Source: Symbiodinium natans (Eukaryota; Sar; Dinophyceae; Suessiales; Symbiodiniaceae). From it: 64,000 bases of DNA. Shown here one piece after another: positions 29,201-41,200 of this stretch; positions within the stretch are counted from its first letter, which is position 1; every line of letters starts with the position of its first letter. Position numbers and translations under genes: made by a program. The notes beneath the pieces were generated by a model. It searched no databases. It was given only the letters and a program-made list of their open reading frames with translations, and was not told the DNA's origin. The stretch spans positions 124,001 to 188,000 of the forward strand of contig CAJNDS010002648.1 in assembly GCA_905221605.1 (NCBI GenBank). The letters run 5' to 3'.

Positions 29201-32200
29201 ATGGCGACTCTTCAGGGCGCGGAGGCCACGGAGCGGGAGATCGCGGAGTCCTTCATGCGGGCTGCCGCCCCTCCACCTGAAGGTCTTAGGGTTTAGGGTT
29301 TAGGGTTTAGGGTTTTGGGTTTTGGGTTTTGGGTTTTGGGTTTAGGGTTTAGAAACCTCACCGTACTATTAGGGTTTGCAGAGATACCCACTTTGGGAGT
29401 CGAGGGTCTATGACTAGCGCCTGTTTTTTGCGGTATTCGGAACCTTAGGAACTGACCCAAAATTGCCAAGACTTGATCTCAAGCCCTAAACCCTGAGAAC
29501 TCTGAACCCTGAACTTTTTGGACTTCCATACTTTGTAGGAACCCTAAACCCTTTGTGGAATTCCTTGCTTATTGGAGACGTGGCGGGGAGGTTAAGGGCT
29601 TCGAAGACCAGACTGCCTTACATGCTGTAGCATTCTGGAAGTGTTTCGGGTTTAGGGTTGAGGGGGCACGGGGGCGGGGGTTTGCTGCTGAATGCTCCTC
29701 AGGCATGTCGGGGGCACTCGAAATCGCGGGCCATGTTCTTGGGTACCCCAAAATATCAAGGCTCTGTAGTGTAATGGGAACGAAACCCTGAACCCTGAAC
29801 CCTAATCCCTAAACCCCAACCCCACTTCAGAACCCTAAACCCAGACCCCACTTCAGGGAACCCAGGCTTTAAGTCTTCAAGCCCCGAAAGCCCTGTAAGC
29901 TGCAAGCCCCCACCCCCCCACCCCCCGCCCCCACAAGCACCCAAAAGTCAGGGTTAAGGGCTGGAATACTTACAGGGGTTTAGGGCGTACAGGGGTTATG
30001 CATTGCATAGGGTTTACAGGGTTTATAGGGTTTGCAGGGTTTAGGGCTTGCAGGGTTTATGTTTACAGGGATTATAGGGTTTTCATAAGGGGATATAAAG
30101 GTAAACATGGTTTACAGGGTTTATGGGGGGTTTACAGTGGGTTTATAAGGCTTTTAAGTGTTTGGTTTCTAGGGTTTAGGGTTTAGGGTTTAGGGTTTAG
30201 GGTTTAGGGTTTAGGGTTTAGGGTTTAGGGTTTAGAAGTTTAAAGCCTGAACCTTCGAGTCGGGCCTTTCTGGGCAGTTGCTTTTTTTTTTTGCTTATTC
30301 AAATCTTGCGGGTTAGGGTTGAGTTTAGGGTTGAGGGTTTGGTGGCGGTATTTTTTCAGTGTTTTTCCCGTTGTTTTTTGTAGTTTTTTTCCGGCCGTCT
30401 GGCCCAGCAAGCAAGCAAGCAAGTAAGCAAGCGAGCCAGCAAGCAAGCAAGGAAAACAAGCAAACCCTAAACCCCAAACCCTAAACCCTAAACCCTAAAC
30501 CCTAAACCCTAAATTCCCACCCGGCCTGCTTAGGCCGTACCCACCCTTTTCTAGGGTGCCTGGACCCAGAAGATACCCGGCAGTGATGAACACCTTCACT
30601 GGATAAACAATGGGTGGAGCCATTGGAGAATGGTCGAATTCAGCCCCTTGGGCTGAGCCTTGCTTTAGGACCACTAAAGTGGTGCCTTATATTTACAAAG
30701 GGAACCCCATGATCCTCGTCTTGATGAGAACACCCTCAAGCCGAGGCCGGAATCCTTCGGTGGTCCTTTCCCTGAAAGGTACCCAGAGCCCAAAAACCCC
30801 CCCCCCCCCCCCCCCCCTGCGCCCCGCCCCCCCCCCCCCCCTGCCCCCCCCCCCCCCCCCCCCCCCCTGCCACCCCCCCCCCCCCACCACTTGGTTTCGC
30901 CTCCCCCCCCCCTCCCTTGGTTTCATCGATTTGAATCGTTCTCACCCCCCCACACCCCCTGAATGTGTAGTGTGTAGGGGCGCCATTTACACATGGTACT
31001 TACTGCCGCTGCGCGGCGAGACGCCCTAAACCCGTAAACCCTAAACCCTAAACCCTAAAACCCTTAAACCCTTAAACCCTTAAACCCTTAAAACCTTAAA
31101 CCCTTAAACCCTTAAACCCTTAAACCCGAAAACCCTAAAACCCTAAAACCCTAAAACCCTAAAACCCTAAAACCCTAAAACCCTAAAACCCTAAAACCCT
31201 AAAACCCTAAAACCCTTAAACCCTTAAACCCTTAAACCCTTAAACCCTTAAACCCTTAAACCCTAAAACCCTTAAACCCTTAAACCCTTAAACCCTTAAA
31301 CCCTTAAACCCTTAAACCCTTAAACCCTTAAACCCGTAAACCCCTAAACCCTAAACCCCTAAACCCTTAAACCCTTAAACCCTTAAAACCTTAAAACCTT
31401 AAACCCTAAAACCCTAAAACCCTAAAACCCTCAAACCCTCAAACCCTCAAACCCTCAAACCCTCAAACCCTCAAACCCTCAAACCCTCAAACCTTAAAAC
31501 CCTAAAACCCTAAAACCCTAAAACCCTAGAACCCTAGAACCCTAAAACCCTAAAACCCTAAAACCCTAAAACCCTAAACCCCTAAACCCCTAAACCCCTA
31601 AACCCCTAAACCCCTGAACCCCTAAAACCCTAAAACCCTAAAACCCTAAAACCCTAAAACCCTAAAACCCTAAAACCCTAAACCCTAAACCCTAAACCCT
31701 AAGGGGGAAGCCAAGAGGTTCCCGACCAGCAAGCCAGAAAAAAAAAACAAAAAACACTGAAAAACAAAAACTACGGAAAAAAATCCCAGCCCGAGTTTGG
31801 GGTTTAGGGTGTGAAACCATAGTTTCAACTGAAGTGTGAAGGGGACAGGTATGTAGACCCCTCCTTCAGGCCCCAAAAAGCCTTTGATGTTTGTGCTGCA
31901 GGCTCTTGTCCGAACGTTCTTTTAGAATCCCTACCTAAGAACCAGAAACCCTACTTTTTTTGGAGGTTACCTAAGAATCCTATAAGGGGTTTCTTTAATG
32001 AGAGCCTAAAAGAAAAAACGTGTAGCTGTAGGCCTAAACCCTAAAGCCCAAACCCCAAACCCTAAACCCTAAACCCCTGGTTCTTAAGGCACACTCCCCA
32101 GACCCTAAACCCATCAGACGAGGCGATGTCCGCCTTGGCCGGCATCCGCTTGCAACATGGAGGCCGGGGCCGAGGGTTGAGGGTTGAGGGTTTAGCCCGA

Positions 32201-35200
32201 GATGTTTAAATAAATATAAATAACTAAATATATATATATATACACATGTATACATGTATATGAAGATACATATATATATATCTATATACATATACATACA
32301 TACCTATGTATATGAAAGAGGGGTTTAGGGGTTGGGGTTTAGGGTTCTGGGTTGGGATGTTCCCCCTTATGCTAACAGTTCTTAGTAGGGATTATAGCAG
32401 GGGGTACTAGGATAGAACCCTGAACCGGCTAGCCCTAAACCCTAAACCCTAAGCGCCCTAAACCCTGAACCCTAAACCCGAAACCCGAAACCCGAAACCC
32501 GAAGCCCTAAGCGCTAAGCCCTAAAGCCTGAAGCCTGAACCCTAAACCCTAAACCCGCAACCCCGAACCCTAAACCCTAGCCCTAAACCCTAAACCCCCA
32601 GAAAACCCAAGGCAAGAAGGTCAGCAAGTTAATTCGGGCCATCCTTTGGTGCCCTTGGTGGTGGTTTGCGTGTTTCGGGTTTAGGGCTCAGGGGTAGGGT
32701 GTAGGGCTTGGGGTTGTGCCCTAGACCCTACCCCCCCCCTGAATCCTGACCTTCAAACTGCAAGGCTCTTGGGGAAGAAGACAGGCTTTGCAATCTTACG
32801 CTTTTTGCTTTATGACGCGGGCTTGATGCTCTAGGGTTCAGGGTTCAGGGTTTAGGGTGCAGTTAGGATTTAGGGTTTAAGGTTTGTCTGGTTTAGGGCT
32901 CCCATGAGCATACTGCGACAGACGAGGCGCAATCGATGCCAATGTCCTGCTCTGCCGGGTTCCGGGCACACGGGAATTAAACGGGGGCAAATGCCCTGCC
33001 AGCCCTCGAAAAATCAAGCCCCACAAACGTGCTCAAACCCATAACGCACTAAAGCCTCTAAAGCACCTAAGGCCCCTAAAAGCCCCGAAAGCCCCTGAAG
33101 CCACCAAACCTCCTACAGCCTACCAGAGCCCCTACAAGACCTTAGAAACGCTACACTAGACCCACCTCTACCCCCAACGCGGCGTGACTTTCTGAGCCCT
33201 GAGCCAGCCAGCAGTCTTAGGTATATCTGTATTCAGGGGAACATCCCAACTTCTGGGTCTAGCTAGGAGGGTTTAGTGTTTAGTTTTTCTTGGTTTTTGC
33301 TTTCCTTGTTTTGGGCATAGGTCTTTTTCTTATGTTTACTTCCGAGGGCTGGAAGGTTTCAGGGTAGCCGTGAACGGCTTTCAGTACCCTGACTTGAGTT
33401 AGTTGGACGTACACTGAATCTACTTCGAACCCCACTTATCAGCACCCTAAACCTTCTAAACCCTAAAACCCACTTCTAGGTACCCTAAACCGTTAGCCCT
33501 AAATCCTTGAGTTGTATATAGTCCCACTTATAGGTACCCTAAACCCTAAACCCTAAACCCTCCAGTACAGAGGCCTTCAGCTCAATCCTCCGGAGGTCCC
33601 TTTGGGGCCGCGGTGGTCCGGGATGGTGTGATCATCTCCTGCGCGCACAACATGGTGCTCCACAGGCTCGGGGGGTGGGGGGTGTTCCGCGGTCTAGGGT
33701 TTTAGGGTTTAGGGTTTAGAGTTTAGGGTTTAGGGTTTGGGGTTTAGGGTTGTGGCAAGTCTTGTGGGCGTTTGGGATGTCCGACTGGTGCTTAGCATAA
33801 GCTGCACGCGGCAGTGGAACCCGCTGCCTTCTTTAGTCCCACAAAAGGAACCCTCCGTTCCGAATTCCGACATGCCCTCGGGCGCCCAGTAGCACCTTTA
33901 CTCTCTAAACCCTAAACCCTAAACCCTAAACCCTAAACCCTAAACCCTAAATGGTGGGGGGCAGGCAGGATCCCTGCTGCCACGCAGAGATGAATGCCAT
34001 CCAGCAAGCCTGCCAAGCCGGGATCCCGAGCTGTCAACGGAGAACGGAGGGTTTAGGGTTTAGGGTTTAGGGTTTGGGGTTTGGGGTTTGGGGTTTGGGG
34101 TTTGGGGTTTAGGGTTTGGGGTTTAGGGTTTAGGGTTTAGGGTTTAGGGCGCGACCTGTTTGTTTGCTGTGTTGGGCCTTGTAGGAGCTGGGGGTGGGGG
34201 TGGGGGTGTGGGGAGTGGGGGAGCGTAATACATGTTTTTTGCATAATGGGATCTTGCTAGGCTTCAGCTTCTTCGAGGCTTGGTGGCTTAGAGTGTCGGG
34301 ATCAGTGCGGGTTTGTGGGGGGGTTTAGAGCTCAGGTTTGTGGATCAGTGTTTGGGGGGTTTATGGTGAGCAGTTTAGGGGTTCAGAGAGAAGAGAAATT
34401 TGCTGCCTCCTGGGATCCTCGACCGACACTGCTTAGGGTTTAGGTTTAGGGTTCGCTGTGCGTTACAGAACCTAGGAACCGCCTGTAGCCTGAACGCCGA
34501 ACCCAGCCCTCTTCTCGCCGATTCACTCGCGGAGACACCCCCCCCCCTCGTAGAAACCTTAAATAATACAAACTATTATCCGATTTTGCCCCGCGTATTT
34601 GCACTGCAAGTTTTGAGCCTATACTAAACCCTGAACCCCAAAACCCTTCGCCCAAACCCGAAACCCTTTTTTTTGCACTTGAGGCCCTGGGCTCGCACGA
34701 CCTTTCCGACTGCGAGCTGTTTACCACCTGCCACCTGCCTCTGTGGAGGGGACGGACATAGCAGGTTGAGGGTTGAGGGGGCGTGGGGCGTAGGACATTT
34801 TTTTGGATAGGGGTTCAGGGGCTAGGGTGTTCGAGGCATTTGTTCATGTTTCTGGGTTGAGGGGCTTACACTGGCATCCCCACACACCTCGAACCACCTT
34901 CACAATCTCGAGGCCCCATGGCCAATCGTAGCTTTCCCTGCAATTCTCAACCCTATACACCCCAGAAGCATCAACGTCCGAGGTGAACCCTGCCCTATGT
35001 GCTGGGGCGCCGTTCAGTGGTCCAGGCCAGATCACAGTTCGATAACGAAAAGTTTGGGCTTAAGGCTATGGGCGTCATTTGTTCATGGGCCAGGTTTAGG
35101 ATTGCGCTTTGCAAGCTGAATTCCTTTAAGATGCTACGCGTCGGATCGAGGATTCCGACATTGTAGTACAAACATGTACCCTGAACCCTAAACACTAAAC

Positions 35201-38200
35201 CCTCAACCCTAAACCCTAAGGCCTAAACCGCCATTTGTCTTGGGCTTGCCATCCATGAGATCCTGCGTCAGGGAACTTGACACATCATCCAGGTCAATCT
35301 TGAAAAATCATCTGAAAGAAGTGGAGCCATTTATATTGGGCGAGGTGCGCTGCAAGATAAATGAAAACCATTGTTTTAAGAGCCTGGCCAATATGTTTTA
35401 TGCCGGTATCCAGTGCATTCCATCGCCCGACATGAAGATGTTCGGGTTTATAGGGTTTGGGGTCTTGGGTGTCTTAGGCTTAGGAGTTCAGGGCCAACAT
35501 TTTCTTATGAAGGCCTCGGAGTTCGTGGTGGAAGGTCACATGTTCTTGTGGTCCACCCCCGCCACCCCGAAATTAAATCTCTATACCGTACCCCTAAACC
35601 CCTCAACCGCCTGCACCGCTAAACCCCCAAACCCCCACCCCAAACCCCCACAATGTGCCAAACCCGGCCCTGCCAAAGATCGAATAGGGGTTTACGAAAA
35701 TAGGGGGACCTCCAATATTCCCACATAGTAGGATTCGCTGAAACTAAGGACCCCAACAAGGCACTCCCGAATTTCGGAACCCCCCCCCAAATTGTGCTAA
35801 TCCTTGAACCCTAAACCCTAAACCCTAAATCCTAAACCCTAAACCCTAAACCCTAAACCCTTTGTCTTTGTGAGGCTCGGCAGAGCCTACATCGGCGTTG
35901 ATCGCCATACGGCTGCAAAGTACGGCTTTGATGACAAGGCCTGGCACGGCTTTGCTTAGGATTTAGGGTTTGGGGTTTAGGGTTGAGAGTTTAGGGTTTA
36001 GGGCGTTTATAGGGTTTAGGGTATAGGATTTACTTATCGGATTTATTGGGTGATAGGGTTCGTGGCATATAGAATATAGGGCCCAGGTTTTTGTTCCCCA
36101 CTCCCCCTCACAGCCAAAAAGCCTCCAACACCACTGCAGCACCACTTCGGGGGAGCCTGTGTTCTTTCCCTTGGCGTGTAACCTCGAGGGTCCATGTACC
36201 TTATTGTTATATACTTGGGGTACTGCAAGGCCCAAGTATACCCTATTTAGGTACATATGGACCCTTAGGGTAAGGTCAAACAAAGAGCCCATTGTGGCTC
36301 TAGGATGGCGAAGCAGTATTGCCCTGTTTGAGTCCTACATCCTGGCACAGGTGTTCTACGATGAGATCGATTCCAAAGCAGGGCACTACGGCATCAGGAG
36401 GACCGCCACGCCGTTCCCCCCACTGCTAAGAGCTTTCGGCCTTGGGATCGGGTTTGGGACCCCTGTCGCGGGATCGGGTTTGGGAGTTTAGGGTTTTGGG
36501 TTTTGGGTTTTGGGTTAGGGTCTCAGGGTTAGCGTTTGGGGACCTAAACCGCAAGCCGGAACCTGCTTCTCATGCTCGTTCATGCTGCAGCACGGCGGGG
36601 CGCTTCACTTTTCAATCTCCTTCGACACCAGCGTTTTTGGTTTGGGAGTTTGGTGGGTTTATAGGGTTTAGGGCCGCTGTTGCTGGCATTTCAGATACAC
36701 CGAAGTCCATGGCATGTTTGATAATAGGATTCGGCAGACGGATAGCACTTACATGCCCGCCCCTAATCCGGAGGCTCTGGGCAAGGACCTCGCTGGAAGG
36801 CGTAAGACGTGTAATATCGGAATCACAACACAAGGCCGTGTCCACTAGCAGCTAACAAAATACCTGCCAGTGCACGCAACACTGCAAGTTCCATTACGAG
36901 ATGGAAACGCGAAAAACAGACGGGATCACACACACACACACACACACACACAGGGAGCATTCAGGTTTTTTGGAAGCATGGAGTGGCCTGCTAGCCTACA
37001 ACCTGTATAAGCTAAATCATCTGGCAGGACAGGCTACATTCCCAATACCTCTGAGGCCATCAATGTCCAGGCGAGTTTTGGGAGGGCTGGTGGTCATGAT
37101 CAAAGTGCGCAGCTCCTCTGGCTGCGTCGTTTCGGGCTGGGGGTGTAGTTTTGACATTCTAACCCTAAACCCAAAACCCTAAACCCTAAACCCTATATAT
37201 AGTCTGTAGATCCAGCGGCTCGAGTCGAGCAACACTAAATGGAGTTCAAGCTGCTCTGTCGGGCGACTCACCGGAGATCACACCCCTTCAGCTCGAAGCC
37301 TCAGACAGTGCCTTGCCAGCCTTGCCCATAAGCCCCCATGGAGTGGATGGTGCAAAATGCACGCTTGTGGTTGGTGTGCTGGGCTTGCAAAGGCCTTGAG
37401 AGGCGAGAGACTGAAGGGTAGAATAGCCATCAGAAAAGCCCGGTTTGCACATCCACCATGATCGCGAGTTCATGTCAGCGGTTGCGCACTGGGGAACCCT
37501 AAACCCTAAACCCTAAACCCTGGGTCTTCTTCACAGGGTGAGCGCGTGTTCAAGAACATGGTCGACGTGTATGACGGTATCCTGAAGGAGGACAAGGGAG
37601 CTTGTCTTGAGCTACTGGATTACTTTACAGAAGCGTTAAATATGAGCTGCCATGATACGGAAACCCTAGTACCATAAACCCTGAACCCGTGTGTTTGGGT
37701 TCTGGTTTGTTCCTTAACGGCAACCCCGTCCGGGGCTTGAGTTTTGAGTGTGTTGGGGCGATGTTTGGGCTGCTAGGCCTCTGTTAGCTTCCCCTGAATC
37801 GCCCTCTTGCAAGCCCTGAACCCCAACACTTCTGTGCTTAAGCACCTAGCCGCCAGAAGAAGGGCAATTAGGCCCTAGAATTCCCCCAGAATAAAGGCCT
37901 TTTCAAGGGGTTATAGGGTATAATACGGTATAATAGCCCGTCCTGGCCAGAAGAAGGACGTGGAGAAATTCTTCAATTGTATTTTTAGATGCACCTAAAC
38001 CCTAAACCCTAAACCCTAAACCCTAAACCCTAAACCCTAAACCCTAAACCCTAAACCCTAAACCCTAAACCCTAACACCAATCGCAGCAGGACGTGGAGA
38101 AATTCTTCAAGGACGTCACCGTCAACCGCACCATGCGGCGCCGCTTCACTGGCAAGGGTGGGGACCAGGTGCAGCCGCTGGGACCGAAGTCGTTAGGGTT

Positions 38201-41200
38201 TAGGGTTTAGGGTTTAGGGTTTAGGGTTTAGGGTTGAGGGTTTAGGGTTTAGGGTTTAGGGTTTAGGGTTTAGGGTTTAGGGTTTAGGGTTTAGGGTTTA
38301 GGGTTTAGGGTTTATGGCATCGGAAGTTGAAAAAGGCAGAAGGGCCGGAGAGTTTGAACAGTGGCTGTGGGCTTGAAGGAGTTTTGCAGGTTACTTGGCT
38401 TCTGGTTGGTATTTTCCGAGATACGTAGCCTACAAAGTTGAATCATATGCAATCTCCTCACGCGAACCCGCGTAAATTTCGCACGTCACCGGTCAACCTG
38501 GATGAAACTCTACACCCCAAACCCCGCTATAAACCCTACTAAACTCTACAAGCCCTATAGTCCCTTGGCCGTACCCTGGAGCATCTTCAGGAGTGCCTAC
38601 AAGCTGGTTTTCGATCGTGAAGCACAGTTACGGCCGCCCCCCTCCGGGCCAGAAGACACCAGCAAGGAGGCCTTTGGGGGTGGGGGGGGGGGGGGCGGAG
38701 GGGGGTGGGGGGTGGGGGGTGGGGGGTGGGGGGTGGGGGGTGGGGGGGGGGGGTGGGGGGTGGGGGGGTGTGGGGGTGGGGGGGGGGTGGTGGGGGGGGG
38801 GGGGGGGGGTGGGGGGTGGGGGTGGGGGGGGGGGGTGGGGGGGGGGGGTGAAAGTTGAGAGGATGCCGCCGTAAATGGCCGTAAATGTCCCAAAACCTTA
38901 AACTTAAACCCGAAACTCCATAATGTAGAGCCCCAAACCCTAAGCTCCGCACACCACAAACACTGAACCAACCCGAGTGTCGGCGGATGTATTTCGGACC
39001 GTGAATGTGGCTGTTCGATGCGATTGTGCATGATGGTGTTGTTCACTTAGGTTTACCACCGAATCATCGCAACGGTACCACGTTGCTTTTTGCATGCGGT
39101 AGCATACCTCCACACTGCTCCATACACATTTCACAAACACCTAGGCCTAGCCCCACTACTCGATTCCACGTCCTGACCGCATGGGTGACGTAATTTTGCC
39201 CACTAGACTCAGCCAACGCTGCCATACAAGTGTGCGGCCTTGCCTATCTCCACGAATTCAGCTTCAAACTGTTTCAACCATTTCTCTCCACTAGCATTCG
39301 CTCTGCTGCCTTTTTGTCGATCTTGGCCAAATGTTCTGTCAAGTCCACCTGCCACTGCCATGACCTCTGACAAAGTCCACGCCCCAGCACGTGAAGGCAG
39401 ATGAAGAAGGGCGTATCCCTTCATGATTCGGGCGACTGTCGCCTGCCGAAGCCCACACCAGCAGTAAATTTTTCCCTCGCGTCCCGCCCCCCCTCTCCCC
39501 CACCATTCGGGCGGGCAGGTGGGCGGCGGGCGGAGGACGCGGAGGGCAGCCCAAAACAAGAACGTCACATATGTGGGGACTGGGGAACAAACTGAGGGTC
39601 CCCTAAACCCTAAACCCTAAACCCTAAACCCTAAACCCACTTTCGACCCTTCTGCCAGGATCACGAGAAGTACATGAGACTGGCGGCTCGGCTGGACGGG
39701 TGTATCTCCCTGGTTCTTAGTAGGGAATGCGGGAACTCGGGACCCTACATAATCCCTTAAGACGGGTATGTGGTAGGGGGATATAGGGTACCTCCTTCCC
39801 GTCCTTCCCTCACTCCCTACAAAGAACCAGAAAGATTATAGATTCACAGGGGTGTATCGAGTTAAGGATGTCAATCTATCCCACGCTTCCACATGAACAC
39901 CCTCTTCCCTCGAACCATTGTGCCCACCCCTGTACTCCATGGATTCAAGTTGAATCTGCACGCCATCCTTTCAATGTCCCTGAAACCCTAAACCCTAAGC
40001 CTTCTGCACTTCTTATGACTGACCCATTGAACCCACCAGGGGCCGGAGTCCCGAAACAGAGGCTGTGATGGGGCAAGCGCATGATCCCATTTTTGGGTAC
40101 CCTAGGTATTCCGGGCCGCCTCATATCCCCAAAAGGAGACCAGAGTGTAGAGAAGTGCTCATATACTAGCAAGATGACCCCTATGGGTCCAGCAGTAAAC
40201 TCTCTGCTTGCAGCTTCGTGCAGCCCGAGCAGTGGGAATAACACCCAGAAAACAAGACTTGTGTCGGCTGTTCAGCGAAAACCCACTCCTAAACCCTAAA
40301 CCCTAAAACCCTAAACCCTAAACCCTAAAACCTAAACCCTAAACCCTAAAACCCTAAAACCCTAAAAACCCTAAAACCCTAGTCCTTGAACCCAAGCCCC
40401 AAAAGAACAGAAGCGCATGCCCCGAAAGCGGGAAGGGGCTTCAGTATCTTCAGCAAACCCAGAATCATTTGAATAGGGTCTTTTTGGGGGTCGTATTATA
40501 GTTTAATTACAAAGGGACCATAGGGGAAGACTATTAGTACTTATTCCGGCCCCTATAAAGCGTTTCAACTCAAAGGCTACCAGGGTCTGTTCCGAGCTAT
40601 TTTTGCAACAAATCCCCATTGAGAACTCTTCGCCCATGACTAACGCGCACACCTTATATCTGGGGACCTAAAAAAGTAGAAGGTCCCCCATTTCCTTAAA
40701 CTCTACACCCTTAAACTCTCAGCCCCCTAAACCCCCTAAACCCCCCAAACCCCCTAAACCCGCCTAAAACCCCTAAAACCCCCTAAACCCCCTAAACCCC
40801 CTAAACTCCCTAAACCCCCTAAACCCCCCTAAACCCCCTAAACTCTAAGACTTGTTCCTTGAGCCAAGGCCATGGCCGTGGCCGCACGCGGTGGTAAGGC
40901 TGGCTTGGCCAAGGACCCCCTGGTTCTTAGTAGGGTTTAGGGTTTAGGGTTTAGGGTTTAGGGTTTAGGGTTTAGGGTTTAGGGTTTAGGGTTCTTAGTC
41001 GGGAATGAGGGAATTGGGGCCCTATAGGGTGCTCATTCCCTCATGCCCTGCTAAGAACCAGCCAGAGGACCGGCTTTTGAGGGACCTTTTTCGAGGTTTC
41101 CTGATTTCTTATTGTTTTTAGTAAGCTGCTTTTGTGTGTTGTTTTCTTCTTATTGTTGCTGTTATATGATTGCATTGTTGCTTTTGTTGTTTTTTTGTCT

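Larger units (their letters stand above)
29201..37599 (+). other. Deaminase domain 1 (intact zinc site), exons 1-10
   Basis: Start at ATG 29201, after CCTACTCGTT. Numbering follows the inferred spliced product. The N-terminal helix contains ESFMRAA. The GGPFGA strand starts at residue 40. The zinc and catalytic motif H70-A-E72 is in exon 4 (DPCCHAEMNAIQQAC). Exon 5 gives ALGSHDLSDCELFTT; T plus GT across the junction makes Cys97. Exon 6 gives EPCPMCWGAVQW with zinc ligands Cys100 and Cys103. Exon 7 reads LGRAYIGVDRHTAAKYGFDD plus K. Exon 8 starts VFYDEIDSKAGHYG, exon 9 has STYMPAPNPEALGKDL, and exon 10 has GERVFKNMVDVYDGILKED, the C-terminal helix. The first ten donors read as GC. Exons 1-7 are the most secure; the exon 8-9-10 joins are less certain. 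Confidence 0.8.

Noticed and set aside
31022-31702. CRISPR-like array
   Set aside because: Units are 7-8 bp telomere variants without spacers.
35240-35728. Possible extra deaminase exon in intron 6
   Set aside because: Exons 6 and 7 join in phase without it and match the family there; its tail runs into a MITE and degenerate repeats.
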